Assembly (NCBI GenBank): GCA_028023455.1
Contig: JAQFVV010000143.1
Coordinates: forward strand, 1,402,001-1,466,000
Source of the DNA: Epiperipatus broadwayi
Taxonomy: Eukaryota; Onychophora; Udeonychophora; Euonychophora; Peripatidae
DNA: 64,000 nucleotides
Direction of reading: 5' to 3'
Part shown: one piece after another, positions 47,807 to 59,809 of the stretch
Layout of the letters: the number at the start of each line of letters is the position of its first letter
How positions within the stretch are numbered: position 1 is the first letter of the stretch
The notes under the pieces: model-generated
What the model was told of the DNA's origin: nothing
The model's database searches: none
The model's input: the letters and a program-made list of their open reading frames with translations, nothing else
Translations under genes and position numbers: made by a program

Positions 47807-49191
47807 TTAACCGATGTAACCTTGAAATTTGTGCAAATTCTTTTTCCTTGCCGCCCTGCGTGCTTTTTTCTCCCACTTGGAGAGAGTCTGATTTTTTCCT
47901 TGCTCTACAGTTTTTGTATCTGGCAGCTCACTGGTTAAAGATTGCTGCTCTTCTAAAAAATCTTCAGAAGTGTCTTCTTCCTTTTCACTTTCAGCCATTT
48001 TTTCTTGTGGTTCCATTTCATACAGCTGCCAACTCTCTACCTGTTCGGATAATTCTGATATTGCGAGTTTACTTTGCAATTTTTCACTAAGTTCTGAGTT
48101 TTGTTGTTCAAGTTCTATTACTCGTTGTCTAGAAGCCTTCAATCTTACTTGAAATTCTTCGAGTTCATCTGATTTCTGTTTTATAACCTGCTGACTTTGT
48201 GCTAGGGATGACTGCAGCTTTGTTTTTTCTGCGACCAACATATCTATCATCTGTATGTGAATCTAAAGTTGCTCTTTACACTGCTTCTGTTCAGAGTCTT
48301 TCCGATCATCTTCAAATTGATTTTGTAATTTAATGACCTCTGTTTGTGCTTGCGCAATGGTCCTATCTCTTTCCCCCTTGGTAGATATATATTTAATACT
48401 ATACACTCTACCATTTGTGTCTGGACTATATTTCCTTTGTCGACTATCCCTTTCTGGTGATTGTCTGCATGCACGTGCAAGGTGACCCTTAGTTCGGCAA
48501 TTGAAACACGTTTCTTGTTTCCATTTGCAGTCTTTAGCTATGTGGCCTGTTTTCCCGCAGCAGTAGCATTTAATTCCATAATTTCTCTGGGGTTCCCGTT
48601 GAAACGAACGTATTTCTGCTTTATCAGTTTTGAAAACTTGCTCGTAACTTTTCTCTTTTGATCTGAAGGCCTGTGCCTGTTCTAGAATTAGCTCAAACGT
48701 TATTCCTTTCTTTATAGCGCTTTCGTAGGTTAGGTCTGCCTCTGTTAACAGCTGTTGTCTGAGCCTGTCGTCAGACATTCCCCATAACAGTTGATCTAAT
48801 AATATTTCTTCTACGAAATCACCGTACACACAATCTTTCGCTAGTTCCTTGAGAGCTAAATTATACTGTTTGATTGTTTCACTATTTAGTTGTTTTCTAT
48901 TCCTTAACTGTAGGCATGCTATATGTCGGGATGGGCGAGGAATAAAAAATTCGTTTAGCCATTGGGATAATTCCTTGACTGGTACATTCTCATCTACGGG
49001 ATTTTGGTATAATTTATTGGCGATTTCAATAATTTTTTTTCCTGAGAAACATAAAAGGGCAGCTACTTTCCACTTGTTGTCTTCAATGCCATTTAAAATG
49101 AAGAAATTTTCGATTTGTGACAGGTATAGTGGCCAATTGCCGCGTTTTCCACGTCGAACTCTCCAATAGAGTTTTGTCCGAAAACTGACAT
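47807..49191 (-). pseudogene. Gag polyprotein with two zinc knuckles and coiled-coil tail, one frameshift and one stop
   Basis: The start codon is at plus 49189-49191, giving MSVFGQNSIGEF as in many Ty3/Gypsy Gags. After about 18 codons the frame shifts by one near 49135-49145. It then stays open through the capsid-like region, which includes NEFFIPRPSR and LLTEADLTYESAIKKG, a block common in K02A2.6-like and Mag-related Gags. Two CCHC knuckles follow: CYCCGKTGHIAKDC and CFNCRTKGHLARAC (about 48490-48575). A TAG at plus 48263-48265 interrupts the frame. The same frame continues to 47807 as a heptad-rich Glu/Lys/Gln coiled coil, where Gypsy elements would normally enter protease. A shortened non-autonomous Gag is the likely explanation. 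Confidence 0.85.
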
Positions 49192-49240
49192 TTTCTAATT
49201 AATAGCTGGTTATTCACTGTGGTTTTTAGGTTCAACTAAT

Positions 49241-49256
49241 CCTGTCGACTGCGCCA
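49241..49256 (-). other. Primer binding site, tRNA-Ser type
   Basis: Three bases inside the 5' LTR the minus strand reads TGGCGCAGTCG, then ACAGGATT and, a few bases on, GAACC. This is close to the reverse complement of the 3' end of an animal tRNA-Ser, with two substitutions and a short insertion. Confidence 0.7.
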
Positions 49257-49259
49257 GAT

Positions 49260-49836
49260 TGCAGTATATTGACTCTTCAATTACTGCACACAAAAGTTAA
49301 TTTGCGAACTAGTTGGTTTAATTCTCCAAACAGATCGATACTAACTGATTTACAGTTTATACAAAGTTCTGATTCCCACTGAGCTGTGTTAGAAAAATAC
49401 ACTATGAACACACGATAACGAATACTCGCACGATAATTCTGAACGTCTAGTTTCTACGTCTAACTTCTCTTCTTTCTCCACGAGGGTAATACGCAATTCC
49501 CACGCTGTTCTTTGCAACTAATGCTCTGCTCTAATTCACTTAAAACGCTCTGTACTCACTCTGTTGTTCTTTTCAAAAATGGCCTCCCTTTTATATGTTT
49601 TCTTTCTTTTGTTTTCTGGAGTAACTTATAAATTAAGGTGGGATTTAATTAGATTGGGTTTTGCTAATTAAATTCCTTCGTTATCTGTTTAATTAGTTTG
49701 TTACAATCGATTGCATTTCAAGCTAATGTCTATGTTTAGAATATTAGTAGCAAAATTTAAAGATTTAACAATAAAATAATATTTTAGAATAAAGATACTT
49801 TCGTATGTACATTTAATTTAAACTGCATATATTACA
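49260..49836 (-). repeat. 5' LTR
   Basis: 577 bp, the direct repeat partner of 47138-47714. The minus strand starts TGTAATATATGCAG. A TATA box lies within it. Confidence 0.95.
49587..49595 (-). promoter_or_regulatory. TATA box of the 5' LTR
   Basis: The minus strand reads TATAAAAGG, a strong TATA element for transcription into the interior. The 3' LTR has the same sequence at 47465-47473. Confidence 0.6.
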
Positions 49837-49841
49837 CACAT
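49837..49841. repeat. Target-site duplication, right copy
   Basis: CACAT, matching 47133-47137. Confidence 0.85.
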
Positions 49842-50030
49842 AAATATACAATGAAGTCACAAACTATACTATATTTTGTTGCAAGCCTCCTTCATCACTT
49901 TTAAAAGTATAGAGAATAGTATAGATTCGAATTAAATACATTGTTTACTGAACTGCAAATGTATAGTACTTTTTAACACACACACACATATAACGGCATG
50001 CTTTTTTATATGCATGTATAAACCAAATTT

Positions 50031-50034
50031 TAAA

Positions 50035-50081
<47 letters not shown>

Positions 50082-50084
50082 ATA
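50031..50084. repeat. (AAT)n(ATT)n palindromic microsatellite
   Basis: About eight AAT units turn into about eight ATT units, making a perfect self-complementary tract. Confidence 0.95.
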
Positions 50085-50486
50085 ACAAACTGAGGGAAAC
50101 ATATTTACTTACATTTTACCTAATGTGAGTTCACTCACGCATTCACTGAAGCAAGAAGAATAAGAAAAAAAAACCTAACTGCTGTACTTTTATTTTTAAA
50201 ATAAAACAAAATAGTAAACGTCTGACTTTCTCTCTATTAAATATGCTCTGGGTGATTTTCCTTTTTTTTCAATAACTTATAATTAATATTACCACAATTA
50301 TTCTATTATATATACATAAATTCCTATACACTTTATATATATATATATCCATATGTGTACACAAATTGAAAACTGTAAAAACTTTGCTTATGATTAATTA
50401 ATAGTTCCAGAATCAGTATTTAGCTTGGGATGTAGTTTCATTTTGTATAAGCTTCTTTTACTTTCCTTTCTGTTTTATTTTCATTA

Positions 50487-51627
50487 GTATGAATATTGAT
50501 AAATTGTTTATACAACAGTGTCAACCAGTGCAAGACTTAGTAATCAATGGATTCAAGAAGGTTTGTGAATAAAATCCCTATCTAGGGCCTACTCATCCAA
50601 TATCCGTAGACTACTTTCTAGTTTGTAGCTTTCATCAATGAGAAGTATTGGACCGAAGAGTGTTGCACCTAGATCTTAGGATCTAATGCACCATACAGAA
50701 GCCATTTTTTATCTTTTTAGTTAACTATTAAGCTATGAGTCCAAAATGGAAATCAATAGTGTTTTCAATTCAAGCTCATTTACTTGTATAAATATATAGA
50801 TTTGATTCCAGTTCAGTAGCTGTACATTTTGGTGTCTTTAGTTCTTTTGTAATCATAGTGTCCATCATTCTAGGGGCAGAAATGTTATTAAACCTTTAAA
50901 TATTACATGATCACCATTTCCTATGCTTATACAAGCTGCTAAAACAATTACAAATTCTTCATACATTAATATTGCCCAGTGCAAGTCATAGTACTGAAAG
51001 CTTGTGGCTTTTATCAGTGAGGAGCCTTGGATTTGAGAACACTACACCTAGATATTAGGATAGAGACTTTATGCCCAAGTCTTCTTGCATCCATTAATAA
51101 CTATGGCTTGAACTGAGTGGCATTACTGTATGAAGAGATTTTCACTTTTAATAGTTCGTGTAAACATAGAAAATGGTGATTATGTAATGTTTAGTGTTTT
51201 AATACCATTCCTGGACATGGAATGATGATGACTATGGTTATTAAAGAACCAAAGACACCAAAATGTATACAAGTGAATGAGATTGTATTGAAAACACTAT
51301 ATGTTTTCATTTTGGACTCATTGCTTTATAGTTAACTAAAAGTGCAAAGGGTGGCTGCTTGAGGATTGTGTTACATTCTAAGAACTAGGTGCTGTGCTCT
51401 CAAATCCAAGGCTTCTCACTGGTAAAAGAGTGTAAGCTATAAATTATTCCAGGGATATTGAGTGAGTATGCTCTAGATAGAGATTTTATGAATAAATGTT
51501 CTTGCATCCATTGATTACTATTGCTTGCACTGGGTGGCACTGCTGTATGAAAAGTTTCTCACTGTTTTAACAGCTTGTATATGCATAGGAAAAGATGATC
51601 GTATGATGTTTGGTATGAATATTGGTA
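50487..51627 (+). mobile_element. Long family B palindrome (about 1.1 kb) with 15-bp target duplication
   Basis: GTATGAATATTGATA at 50487-50501 recurs with one mismatch at 51613-51627. Between them the first half is forward family B: start block near 50510, CTTTCATCAATGAGAAG, GAGTCCAAAATGGAAATC, GGTGTCTTTAG. The second half is largely its reverse complement, with ACCAAAGACACCAAAATGTA near 51248, TTGGACTCATTGC near 51313 and GCATCCATTGATTACTA near 51505. A shorter inverted piece lies at the centre (about 50945-51200). It is non-coding. Confidence 0.8.
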
Positions 51628-51782
51628 GATTTTTAAATCATTTTTAAATCGCTTAAATTTTATTATAGGTGGATTTTTTTTTTCTTCTATATATGTATTT
51701 ATCATATTTCCTTGTTTACATTTATTTCATTTTATTTCATAAATACCATTTATATCTTTATTGTTTTCATTATTAAAATATT

Positions 51783-52336
51783 TGTTATTCTTATATCATT
51801 TGTTGTTATACATATTTAAAATATTTAATAATACTTTAGTTATTTATTATACTTTTTTCCCAATTTTTTTTTGAAATATTGTTTTCTATTTTTTAAATGA
51901 GTAGTAATGATTATTTAAAAATTTTTTATTTATCAATTTCATCTTCATAAAGGTTTTATTAGAGCAGTAATTATTTATTTTATATCTCATATCAGTATTT
52001 AAATACCAATTTGTTAATAAAAACAAATCCTACACAGCAGTATAAAGAAAAGATTACAGTAATAAAATTAATATCAAATAGATATTGAAATACAAACATG
52101 AAGTAATTTAAATATAAAAATATATAGGACAATTAATAACTGCTCTAATAAAACCATGTACAAGGAAAAATATTGAAAAACTAAAAAAAGAATTTATAAA
52201 TAATAATTATCCAATTAAAATAATAGAAAACAATATTTAAAAAATGAAAAAAAAATATATAGTAAATAACAAAACTATTAATAAAGATTTTAAGTACATA
52301 GATATAAAAACAAATGATATAAGAATTGCAAACAGA
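51783..52336. repeat. Inverted repeat with PLE-like coding traces
   Basis: The left arm, about 51783-51980, pairs imperfectly with about 52131-52336. Shared blocks are ACTGCTCTAATAAAACC, AATAGAAAACAATATTT and ACAAATGATATAAGAAT. The plus strand of the right arm, at about 52160-52250, reads LKKEFINNNYPIKIIENNI. This resembles the PLE block before the endonuclease linker (compare EQTLMKNGYPLAVIKKTL at 32.4 kb). The assignment to PLE is tentative. Confidence 0.5.
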
Positions 52337-53562
52337 CTAAATAAAATTAGTAAAAAATTATTTTAAAATAATGTAAATATAAAAGTGGTTAATTAAAAAA
52401 AAAGTCACAATATGGTAGATATATTGAACAGTAAATAATAAAACAAAAAAAAATGAAAATAATATTTATGAAATAAAACATTATAGAAGTATAAGCAAAA
52501 TATGATAAATGCATATAACAAAATTTAAAAAATATAAAAATGATAAACAAATCTATCAAAATAAATACAAAACAAAGAAGATATATTTAATGAAAATGAT
52601 ATAATAAAGTAATAGATATTTGTTAAATTTTTGTGGTGATACCAATCAATAAAAAATAAATACTGTATTTTAAAAACCCTTTTTGATGTTTTTTTATATA
52701 CCTCTACTTTCAAACAATTTCAACTTCCAAACACATGTCAGGAACCAATTAAGTTCATAACTAGGGGACTGCATACATATAAACTTTGCATACATAAAAT
52801 CCAATTGCATAGCAATCAAAATGAAGGCTAACTTATATACAAATGAACTCAATCAGAATTCAAATAAATCTTTAATAATTATATTACTTTCATTATTTAA
52901 CACAAGGGCACTTTATTTTATATATATGCTAGCATGGGCACTTTAAATTTAAAATGAATATTATATCTTTCTTATTTTTTTAACTGACAAAACATGTAAA
53001 CATTAAAGAAAAAGAAAATAAATTTCGATCTTAAAATGCAGTTAGAATATTTGTAAAAGCTTAACCACAAATGCTGCATTTTTTAAGTGAACTGTTCTTT
53101 TCAAACAATTAAATAATAATATAAAGTTTGTTAGAATTAAATATACTAAAGTAAACTTAAATTACTTTAGAAAAAAAATTAAACAGTTGTTTTAATTTAC
53201 AAAGCCCATGTTCTAGATCCATCATTCAATTTCTTCACAATGACAAATATTTATCAACTTATTTGAAAGTGGTCAAAATTACTTTAATATTCTCCTGTTT
53301 TGAAGTTTGAAGTAAACTTTGTTTTTTATTTTAATTAGAAGTTTGTTCAAAAATAGCATGTCAGATTCAAAAGATCAGATTATATTGTGGCAGTTGTTCA
53401 CTTCTCTACTCATTCATCATACTGAAGTTCCTTTCAGTTTGATTAAACAAAAATCCAGACTGACTGCTTTTAAGAAAACCTGATTTTATATAAGTTTTAA
53501 TTCTTGACTTTTAACATGTTTAATCTTGTTTTCATAGGCTTTAACTTATTTTTAACACTTTG
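52337..53562. other. AT-rich spacer
   Basis: No gene or nameable repeat was seen. Confidence 0.5.
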
Positions 53563-53690
53563 AATATCTTATTGTTTTTTTTAATGTGTCATAGTATTGG
53601 CCGGGAAGTGAATTCGCTAACCGGGACAACTGCTTGTAAAGCAGCTGTGCTGATCTTTCAACCACCAATGCTTGACAATATCTTATTGTT
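53563..53690 (-). mobile_element. tRNA-derived SINE with exact 14-bp target duplication
   Basis: AATATCTTATTGTT occurs at 53563-53576 and 53677-53690. The 100-bp insert between reads, on the minus strand, a tRNA-like head (TGGTGGTTGAAAGATCAGCA), an anticodon-arm-like stretch (CTGCTTTACAAGCAG), a degraded B box, an ACTATGACACATT tail and a short A run. It is the same family as 29578-29680. Confidence 0.9.
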
Positions 53691-56660
53691 GACATCTGAT
53701 TTTATTTGAATTACAAGAATTTCATAAACATTTTCATTGTTTAATTAAATGAACTTGTAAAATAATTATTAAATTGCCTGAATTTTGTTTATTGTTTTCA
53801 AATCTCTTATCAAACAGGCTTAATCTTTTTAATTGTTAAAAATTGAGTTGTTTTGCAGAAAATTCTTTGATAAGAGAAAGTTTTAATATAATTGACTATT
53901 TTGTCTTAAATTTAAATATTGTTAATAAAACTTATTACATTATTGATTTATTTTAACTATGAAAAGTAATACTTTATTTTAACATTTGTATATTGTCTAT
54001 TATTAGTACAATATATAATAATTTTCTTTTAAATTTTTTTAATCCTATATTTATTAGCAACCTCACAACTCTAAAAACCATTTCTCAATCTTGAAGATCA
54101 CATAATTCACACTGAAATGAATAGATCATTATTTATTTTAATATATTTTATACAGATTTTGACATTTATATTTTATACATAGAATTAGGATTTCTATTTT
54201 GTTTGGTGAAAGATTTTTGATTATATATACATTGAGATTACACAAACAATCCTTTTTATTTTTCCTGTTATACATAAATGTTAGGTTTTATATTTTATAG
54301 ACTTTCAATATTTATATTGATTTTGATATAAACATTGTATACATACAATTATAATTTCTAATTTAGAGCAGAAAGATATTTGATTTTCTATTTTATAAAT
54401 GTTAGATTACAAAGACAATAAATATATTTTTATTAGATAAAAGTAGTATTCACATCAACTACTTAGTCATCAACATTCAATCACTGTTGATTCCATGACT
54501 AGAATTAGGTTTGATTGCTCTGATTTACAGTTTAAAGAAATCGTTTTGCAACATGAAAGAATAAACTTTCAAGTTTATCTGAGAAAAATTGAAATCATAA
54601 AAAGAAGAATGTTAGTGTATTGTTATATCACAGTATCCAAAAACCATTTCACCATAATTTCCAATGTTTCTTTTCACTAAGGAAATATGATTAATTTAAA
54701 TAGAAATATTAAAATATTTAAATAATTTGAATTTCCTATACATTATTTCAAAAGTTTATTGTGGAACAAATAATCATACAAATGGTTTCTATAAACATAC
54801 CAACTCACCTCTGTAAAAGAGTTGAGGCAGATTTCTATAGTAATGATGTTGTAATGCATAATCAAAATACCATGTCAGAATTGAGCCTGCTCAGTAAAAA
54901 TTTTTTTACAATTCCTCATATTTTCTGAACTGTTGAGTGGTATAGGTATATCTTATTCAGGATTTTTTTTTCATTTTTTTATAGTAATAAATGAAAATGA
55001 CAAAACAAATCCAAAGCTCTTTAATTTCTATGAAGTATTCCAATTCTCTTCAAAGGGAAGCTCAGCTGGAAAATGTATATTGTTTTAAAAAAGGCCATTT
55101 GGGAAAAATAAATAGCTTTTTTCTTGTCATATTAAAATAAAATAACCCTCCTGAAAAAAATACATTTTTAAATAGTCACACTTAAATAAAACTGTTTGGT
55201 TAAAAGATTACAATTTTAAATATTTTCAAAAATATTAATATTTTAGTGTGAATTGATATATCAGTCTGCCACATTACTTTGACTCTTGGTCTGGGGCAGT
55301 TTGTTCTATGTTAGTGTTTCCTAATTAAGTTGATGTAAATGGATTACTCCACACATTCAAGATTTCCATCTAAACATTCAACATTCATTAAAATATTGTA
55401 TTACAATATATATGTTTGGTTTAGTATTTACACAAATTAATTAAAGCTATTAAATGTTTTTAGTTTTTAATTGATGGAATTTGTTAAGAGTGTATATATG
55501 TTTTGGAATATTCATAAATAATGATAAATATGTTTATTATATGTTTATGTAATAGTTAACTGTTGATTAGTCAAAACTATTGTACGTTGAATGAAGTATT
55601 ATAATAAATATATTATGAAAAGTGTAATTTTACTGAAAACGATTTGTAATTCATAAATGTAATTTTTTAAATGTTCAACAGTTAATTTTGTCTTTTTTTT
55701 TCAATTCAGGGATTAAATGATTCATAGTTTAATTAAAATCTCACATAAATATATTAAAATATTTTAAAAAATGTTCCAAATATGATTTTGTAGAGTTCTC
55801 TGTATTTTGAGTGGTTTGTTATCTGCATTAAAATTTTATCACAATTTTGTTCACTCTTTTACATTTTATTTTTATACTGAGCATATTTATTTTTTCTTTC
55901 ATATTAAACTAGACAGAATTCAGTGAATTGAAATTTATTGTTGTATACATTTGATCAGGCAAGATTTAGATTTCAATTTTTTTTAAAGTCATATTACTGT
56001 TTTATTAAAAATTTTACATATGGGCACTAATATTTCTGAATCATTAATAAATTTCTGTAAAATATTTAAACATTTTAACTTTCTGGGTTTTTTTTTTAAA
56101 TTTTAATGTAGTTTTACTTTCACTTCAAAAACCTATATACCTTTTTTATATACAATTTTATAATTATATTTTTAAATGCAATGTTAAGCTGTTTAAATCA
56201 TTAATTATAAAGATATTTTTTATTTAATTTTTGCATATATATATAATCAGCAATGTGTGGCCTGACTATTGCAAATGATTATACGTAAATAATATTTTGA
56301 ATGGATATTTTTTTAAATCACATCTTTAATTATAAAATTTATTGTTTGTAAAATACTATTAATCTATTTTTCTATAGTTCTCTTATATCTTGATTTTTTT
56401 TTTTTTATATTTGTAGTAAGTTTTCCTACAGCTTTTTTTATATATTGGTTATTACTTTTTTATTTGTGATTATAAGGACAAAATTTATTTCTTAAATAAC
56501 AGTTTCTATTTCTTTCATTAATATTATTTATTTAATTTTGAATATACAAACATTAAAAATAATGATAAATGCAATGCAGTAAATAAATTAATATGTATAT
56601 ATATTTAATAATAAAATTAATGAAAAAACACATTAATATACTTGATTAATATTAGCACTA
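53691..56660. other. AT-rich spacer
   Basis: No supported gene. The frame at 54495-54680 has no recognisable domain. Confidence 0.5.
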
Positions 56661-56790
56661 TGCCCTGTGTGGTTTGGTACAGTTGGTAGAGTATTTGACT
56701 TGGGATCGATAGGTCTCAGGTTCAATCTGGTGCTCACAGGTCTGGCACTCAAACTCTTATGAACACCTGAGCAGTAAAGCCATATGCCTA
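56660..56790 (+). mobile_element. tRNA-like SINE of a second family
   Basis: The plus strand reads GCCCTGTGTGG, an A-box-like TGGTACAGTTGGTAGAGTAT, an anticodon-arm-like GACTTGGGATCGATAGGTC, and a B-box-like GGTTCAATCTGG, then a weakly matching acceptor side CACAGG (about 56740). An unrelated tail follows. The B box departs from GGTTCGANTCC and the cloverleaf is imperfect, so it is a SINE head rather than a tRNA gene. Confidence 0.6.
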
Positions 56791-56985
56791 TGTTTTTAAT
56801 GCTATGATTTGATTTTATCTTTCAATAAATAAAAAATAAACTTTTACTTGTTGTAGCAAGTATCAAAATGAAAACTTTTATAAAATAGAGAGAACTGTTG
56901 ATTGGTGGAGCATTTATTAGAAAATCAGATGACATGAAATTTGCAATAGTCTAGATATAAATTTTAAACTTAATTAAGAATTAAT

Positions 56986-57359
56986 ATATCCATTCCTAAA
57001 ACAGGAAAAATTCTTCATACAATAGTGTCACTCAGTGTAAGCCAGAGTAATTAATGGATGCCAGAAAGCTTATGCACAAAATCCTACTCATCCAATATCC
57101 CCAGACTAGTTTCTAGCTTGTGGCTTTCGTCAGTGAAGAGCTTTGAATCTGAGAGCACTGCATCTAGATCACTAGTCTGGGGATATTGGATGAGTAGGTA
57201 TTATATAGGGATTTTATGCACAGGCCTTCTGGAATCCATTGATTACTCTGGCTTGCACTGAGTGGCACTACTATATGGAGAGTTTTGCCTGTTTTAATAA
57301 GTTATGAGCAAGCATAAGAAATTGTGATCATGTGATGTTTAGTGGTTTAATATCCATTC
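56986..57359 (+). mobile_element. Family B palindrome with 10-bp target duplication
   Basis: ATATCCATTC at 56986-56995 recurs at 57350-57359. The interior is a clean inverted repeat of about 115 bp per arm. The left arm has CAGTGTAAGCCAGAGTAATT, ACTCATCCAATATCCCC and AGACTAGTTTC; the right arm has GACTAGTCTGGGGATATTG or near, CATTGATTACTCTGGCTTG and TATGGAGAGTTTTGCC. The 3' end is GATGTTTAGTGGTTTA. The 67-codon open frame across it is incidental. Confidence 0.85.
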
Positions 57360-59442
57360 TTATTGAAAACAATTACATTGCATTAATAATTTAACTCCAA
57401 CCCTCTTTTAATCCACATGCAACATTTTAAATGTATTTTAAAATTTCTTTGTCCACCACACAATCTTCAAATACATTAATAAAATTATGTGTAGCTAATA
57501 AGTGATTAGTAATAATTATTAATGTATTTATCTGAAGTGAAGCCAAATTTGACACTTATAAATTAAATTATAAGAATTTTCTATAGCTAAATATTGGACA
57601 AAAATGATGAAAATATGTTATTATAACGTGGAAAAACTAATGCATCTTGGAAATTATTTACCTTTTTAAAGATGTTTTTATTATTTGTGTTTGAAGTATA
57701 TGTCATGGAATAGAAATTTTAAGTATATATATATATGTTCAAATGTATTTATAAACAATGTATATTAAGGATCACATATATAATAAAACAAAACTCTGGA
57801 ATTAACTTCACAAATTTCAATATACAAATAAATATAGAAACAAATAAATAAAGGATATAGTAAATTTACAAAATGACTGTCATTTTGAGTAGTTTACAGT
57901 TCTGATAGGATTTAGGTGCTTTAATAATGTTGTTTAGGGGAAGGGCAACATAAGAGTGTCAAATTAACGATACAACACCTATACTTTCATTACTGTTCAA
58001 TATATGACTAAGTGATACTTAATGATTGCTAAGACAACTATTAGTCATTGTAAACAAAACTTACATATATTGGTAAAAAATTATTTAACAGTTGTAAATA
58101 TATTTTAATTTTAGTTTCTTTTAAATGTTTCTACTTTAATAATTCTTTCTCCATATAACTGTTTATGTAATACTCATTATTAGAAGCAGCCATTCATAAG
58201 TAAGTGTAGCAATTCTAATTCCTGAAGGAAAAAAAAACAAAGCCAGGAAAAACGATAAAAAACAAAAAGTTAAATTTGAATTTTGCTGATTATACAAATT
58301 GATATGCAAATCACAAATACATTCCCATTTAACATCTTATGATGATATATATCTTTTAACTTTTTGCGTACAAAACTTACTTTCAACATATAACAATTTA
58401 AGAATTTTATTCTCAATAATTTACACTTTATGAAACAAACTGATGTTGCATTTATTTATAGTATAAATGAGGACTGCTTTTTTTGTTACATCACGTTATT
58501 AAAATATTGTTTTTGAAAAGGTTGCTTCAGCTTCACAAACAGATGTAGATCTGCTCTTACATTAATAGATTCAATATCATTATATACAGAAAACTGGAAC
58601 ATATTAATTAGTCTTATGACCTTATTATTATATACAGAATCTTACACCGCATTCTTAAATAAAACATTTCTAGTGTCTTATTACAGATTCCACATGTTAT
58701 TTTTATATAGTAAATATAAAATAATAAAAATCTTATAAATAATTAGTCTATTTGGAATTATTTAATGCTGTATTTAGAAAAAATATATTTAAATTTGAAA
58801 CACAGTTTTTAAAAGATACCCTCATCTGCAAATATTCTAAATAGTAATAGTGAGTTACTATGTATAGTAACAGTGCCAATTCTGAAATGTTGTTAAGTTA
58901 GAATTGAAGCTGAACTAGCTAACTATTCAAGTATGCCCTAAGCTAAGCTTTTAGAATAGTCAACCAGAATATACCCAGGTAATCCCACTCAGGGATGGAG
59001 AATTTGAAACTTAAACATATGACTAAGGCATAAAGAATATCATATACACGGAATTGTATTAAACTAGAACACTAATTATGAGCAGATCAGCCTGAAACGT
59101 ACACTTTAAATTATTTGTTATCTATGTCTGAATATTTTCGAAATTCAATTTTTTGCTGCATTTAGGCTTAAATGTAAATATCGAATCACTCAAATTATTT
59201 TACATTTATTTCTAAAATTTTCAAATGCAGCAAATCTTCTTGTAAAACATTTTTAAAATAAAATTTCTACTGCCAAATGGTTTATCGTGACCTTTATAAT
59301 TTCAATAAAATTATGATTTGTTGTAATTTAGTTTTTATAATTAAATGTGTTGTATATTTATGTTTAATATATTTATGCAATAACGTTTTATGTTTTATAA
59401 AATAAATCGATTAGTTTTAAAATGGTATTTTACTCATAAAAC
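57360..59442. other. AT-rich spacer
   Basis: No supported feature was seen. Confidence 0.5.
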
Positions 59443-59540
59443 CCTGAGCAGTTTGGTGAAGTTAATAAAGCGCATCCGACTTGAAATTGGAAGGTTCCAG
59501 GACTCTACAACTTCTCTAATCTCCCAAGGCCAGGCGCCTT
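59443..59540 (+). mobile_element. Degraded tRNA-like SINE head
   Basis: The plus strand shows GAGCAGTTTGGTGAAG, then AAAGCGCATCCGACTTGAAA and TTGGAAGGTTCCAGGACTC. This has the order of A box, anticodon arm and B box of a Ser- or Leu-like tRNA, but the B box is broken. A GCGCC and T-run tail follows. Confidence 0.45.
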
Positions 59541-59809
59541 TTTTTAACTTTAAAGAATAAAACAATAATTTTGTAACATAATATGGAATTTTGATTGCTA
59601 TTGCACAATATCATATATCTGCTCAATAATTTTAAAACTTGGCATTTTGTTATTTTTTACTTAATGATAATTTCAGTTCATATTGATTAATTTTTATCTT
59701 AAATAAAGTTATTATGTAATTGAAAATGTTTGAATCTAATTTCTAAATAAATTTTTCATAAAAATATCTTTGTCTTTGAAATTCTTGCAAGTAAAATATA
59801 ACATTAACT
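59541..59809. other. AT-rich spacer
   Basis: Nothing recognisable. Confidence 0.4.

Larger units (their letters stand above)
47138..49836 (-). mobile_element. Gag-only LTR retrotransposon of Ty3/Gypsy type
   Basis: Two 577-bp LTRs (47138-47714 and 49260-49836) in direct orientation enclose a 1,545-bp interior. The element lies antisense and is flanked by the 5-bp duplication CACAT. The LTRs begin TG and end CA and differ at about seven positions by eye (about 1.2 percent), so the insertion is young. A primer binding site (49241-49256) and a purine tract (47715-47726) are in the expected places. The interior encodes only Gag. No protease, RT, RNase H or integrase is present, so it must rely on proteins from another element. 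Gag has one frameshift and one stop. Confidence 0.95.

Noticed and set aside
47747-48152. Plus-strand open frames over the LTR element interior
   Set aside because: They are antisense to the Gag coiled coil; the minus-strand frame carries the motifs.
56662-56740. Candidate tRNA gene
   Set aside because: The acceptor and T arms do not pair well and the B box is aberrant, so it is better read as a SINE head.
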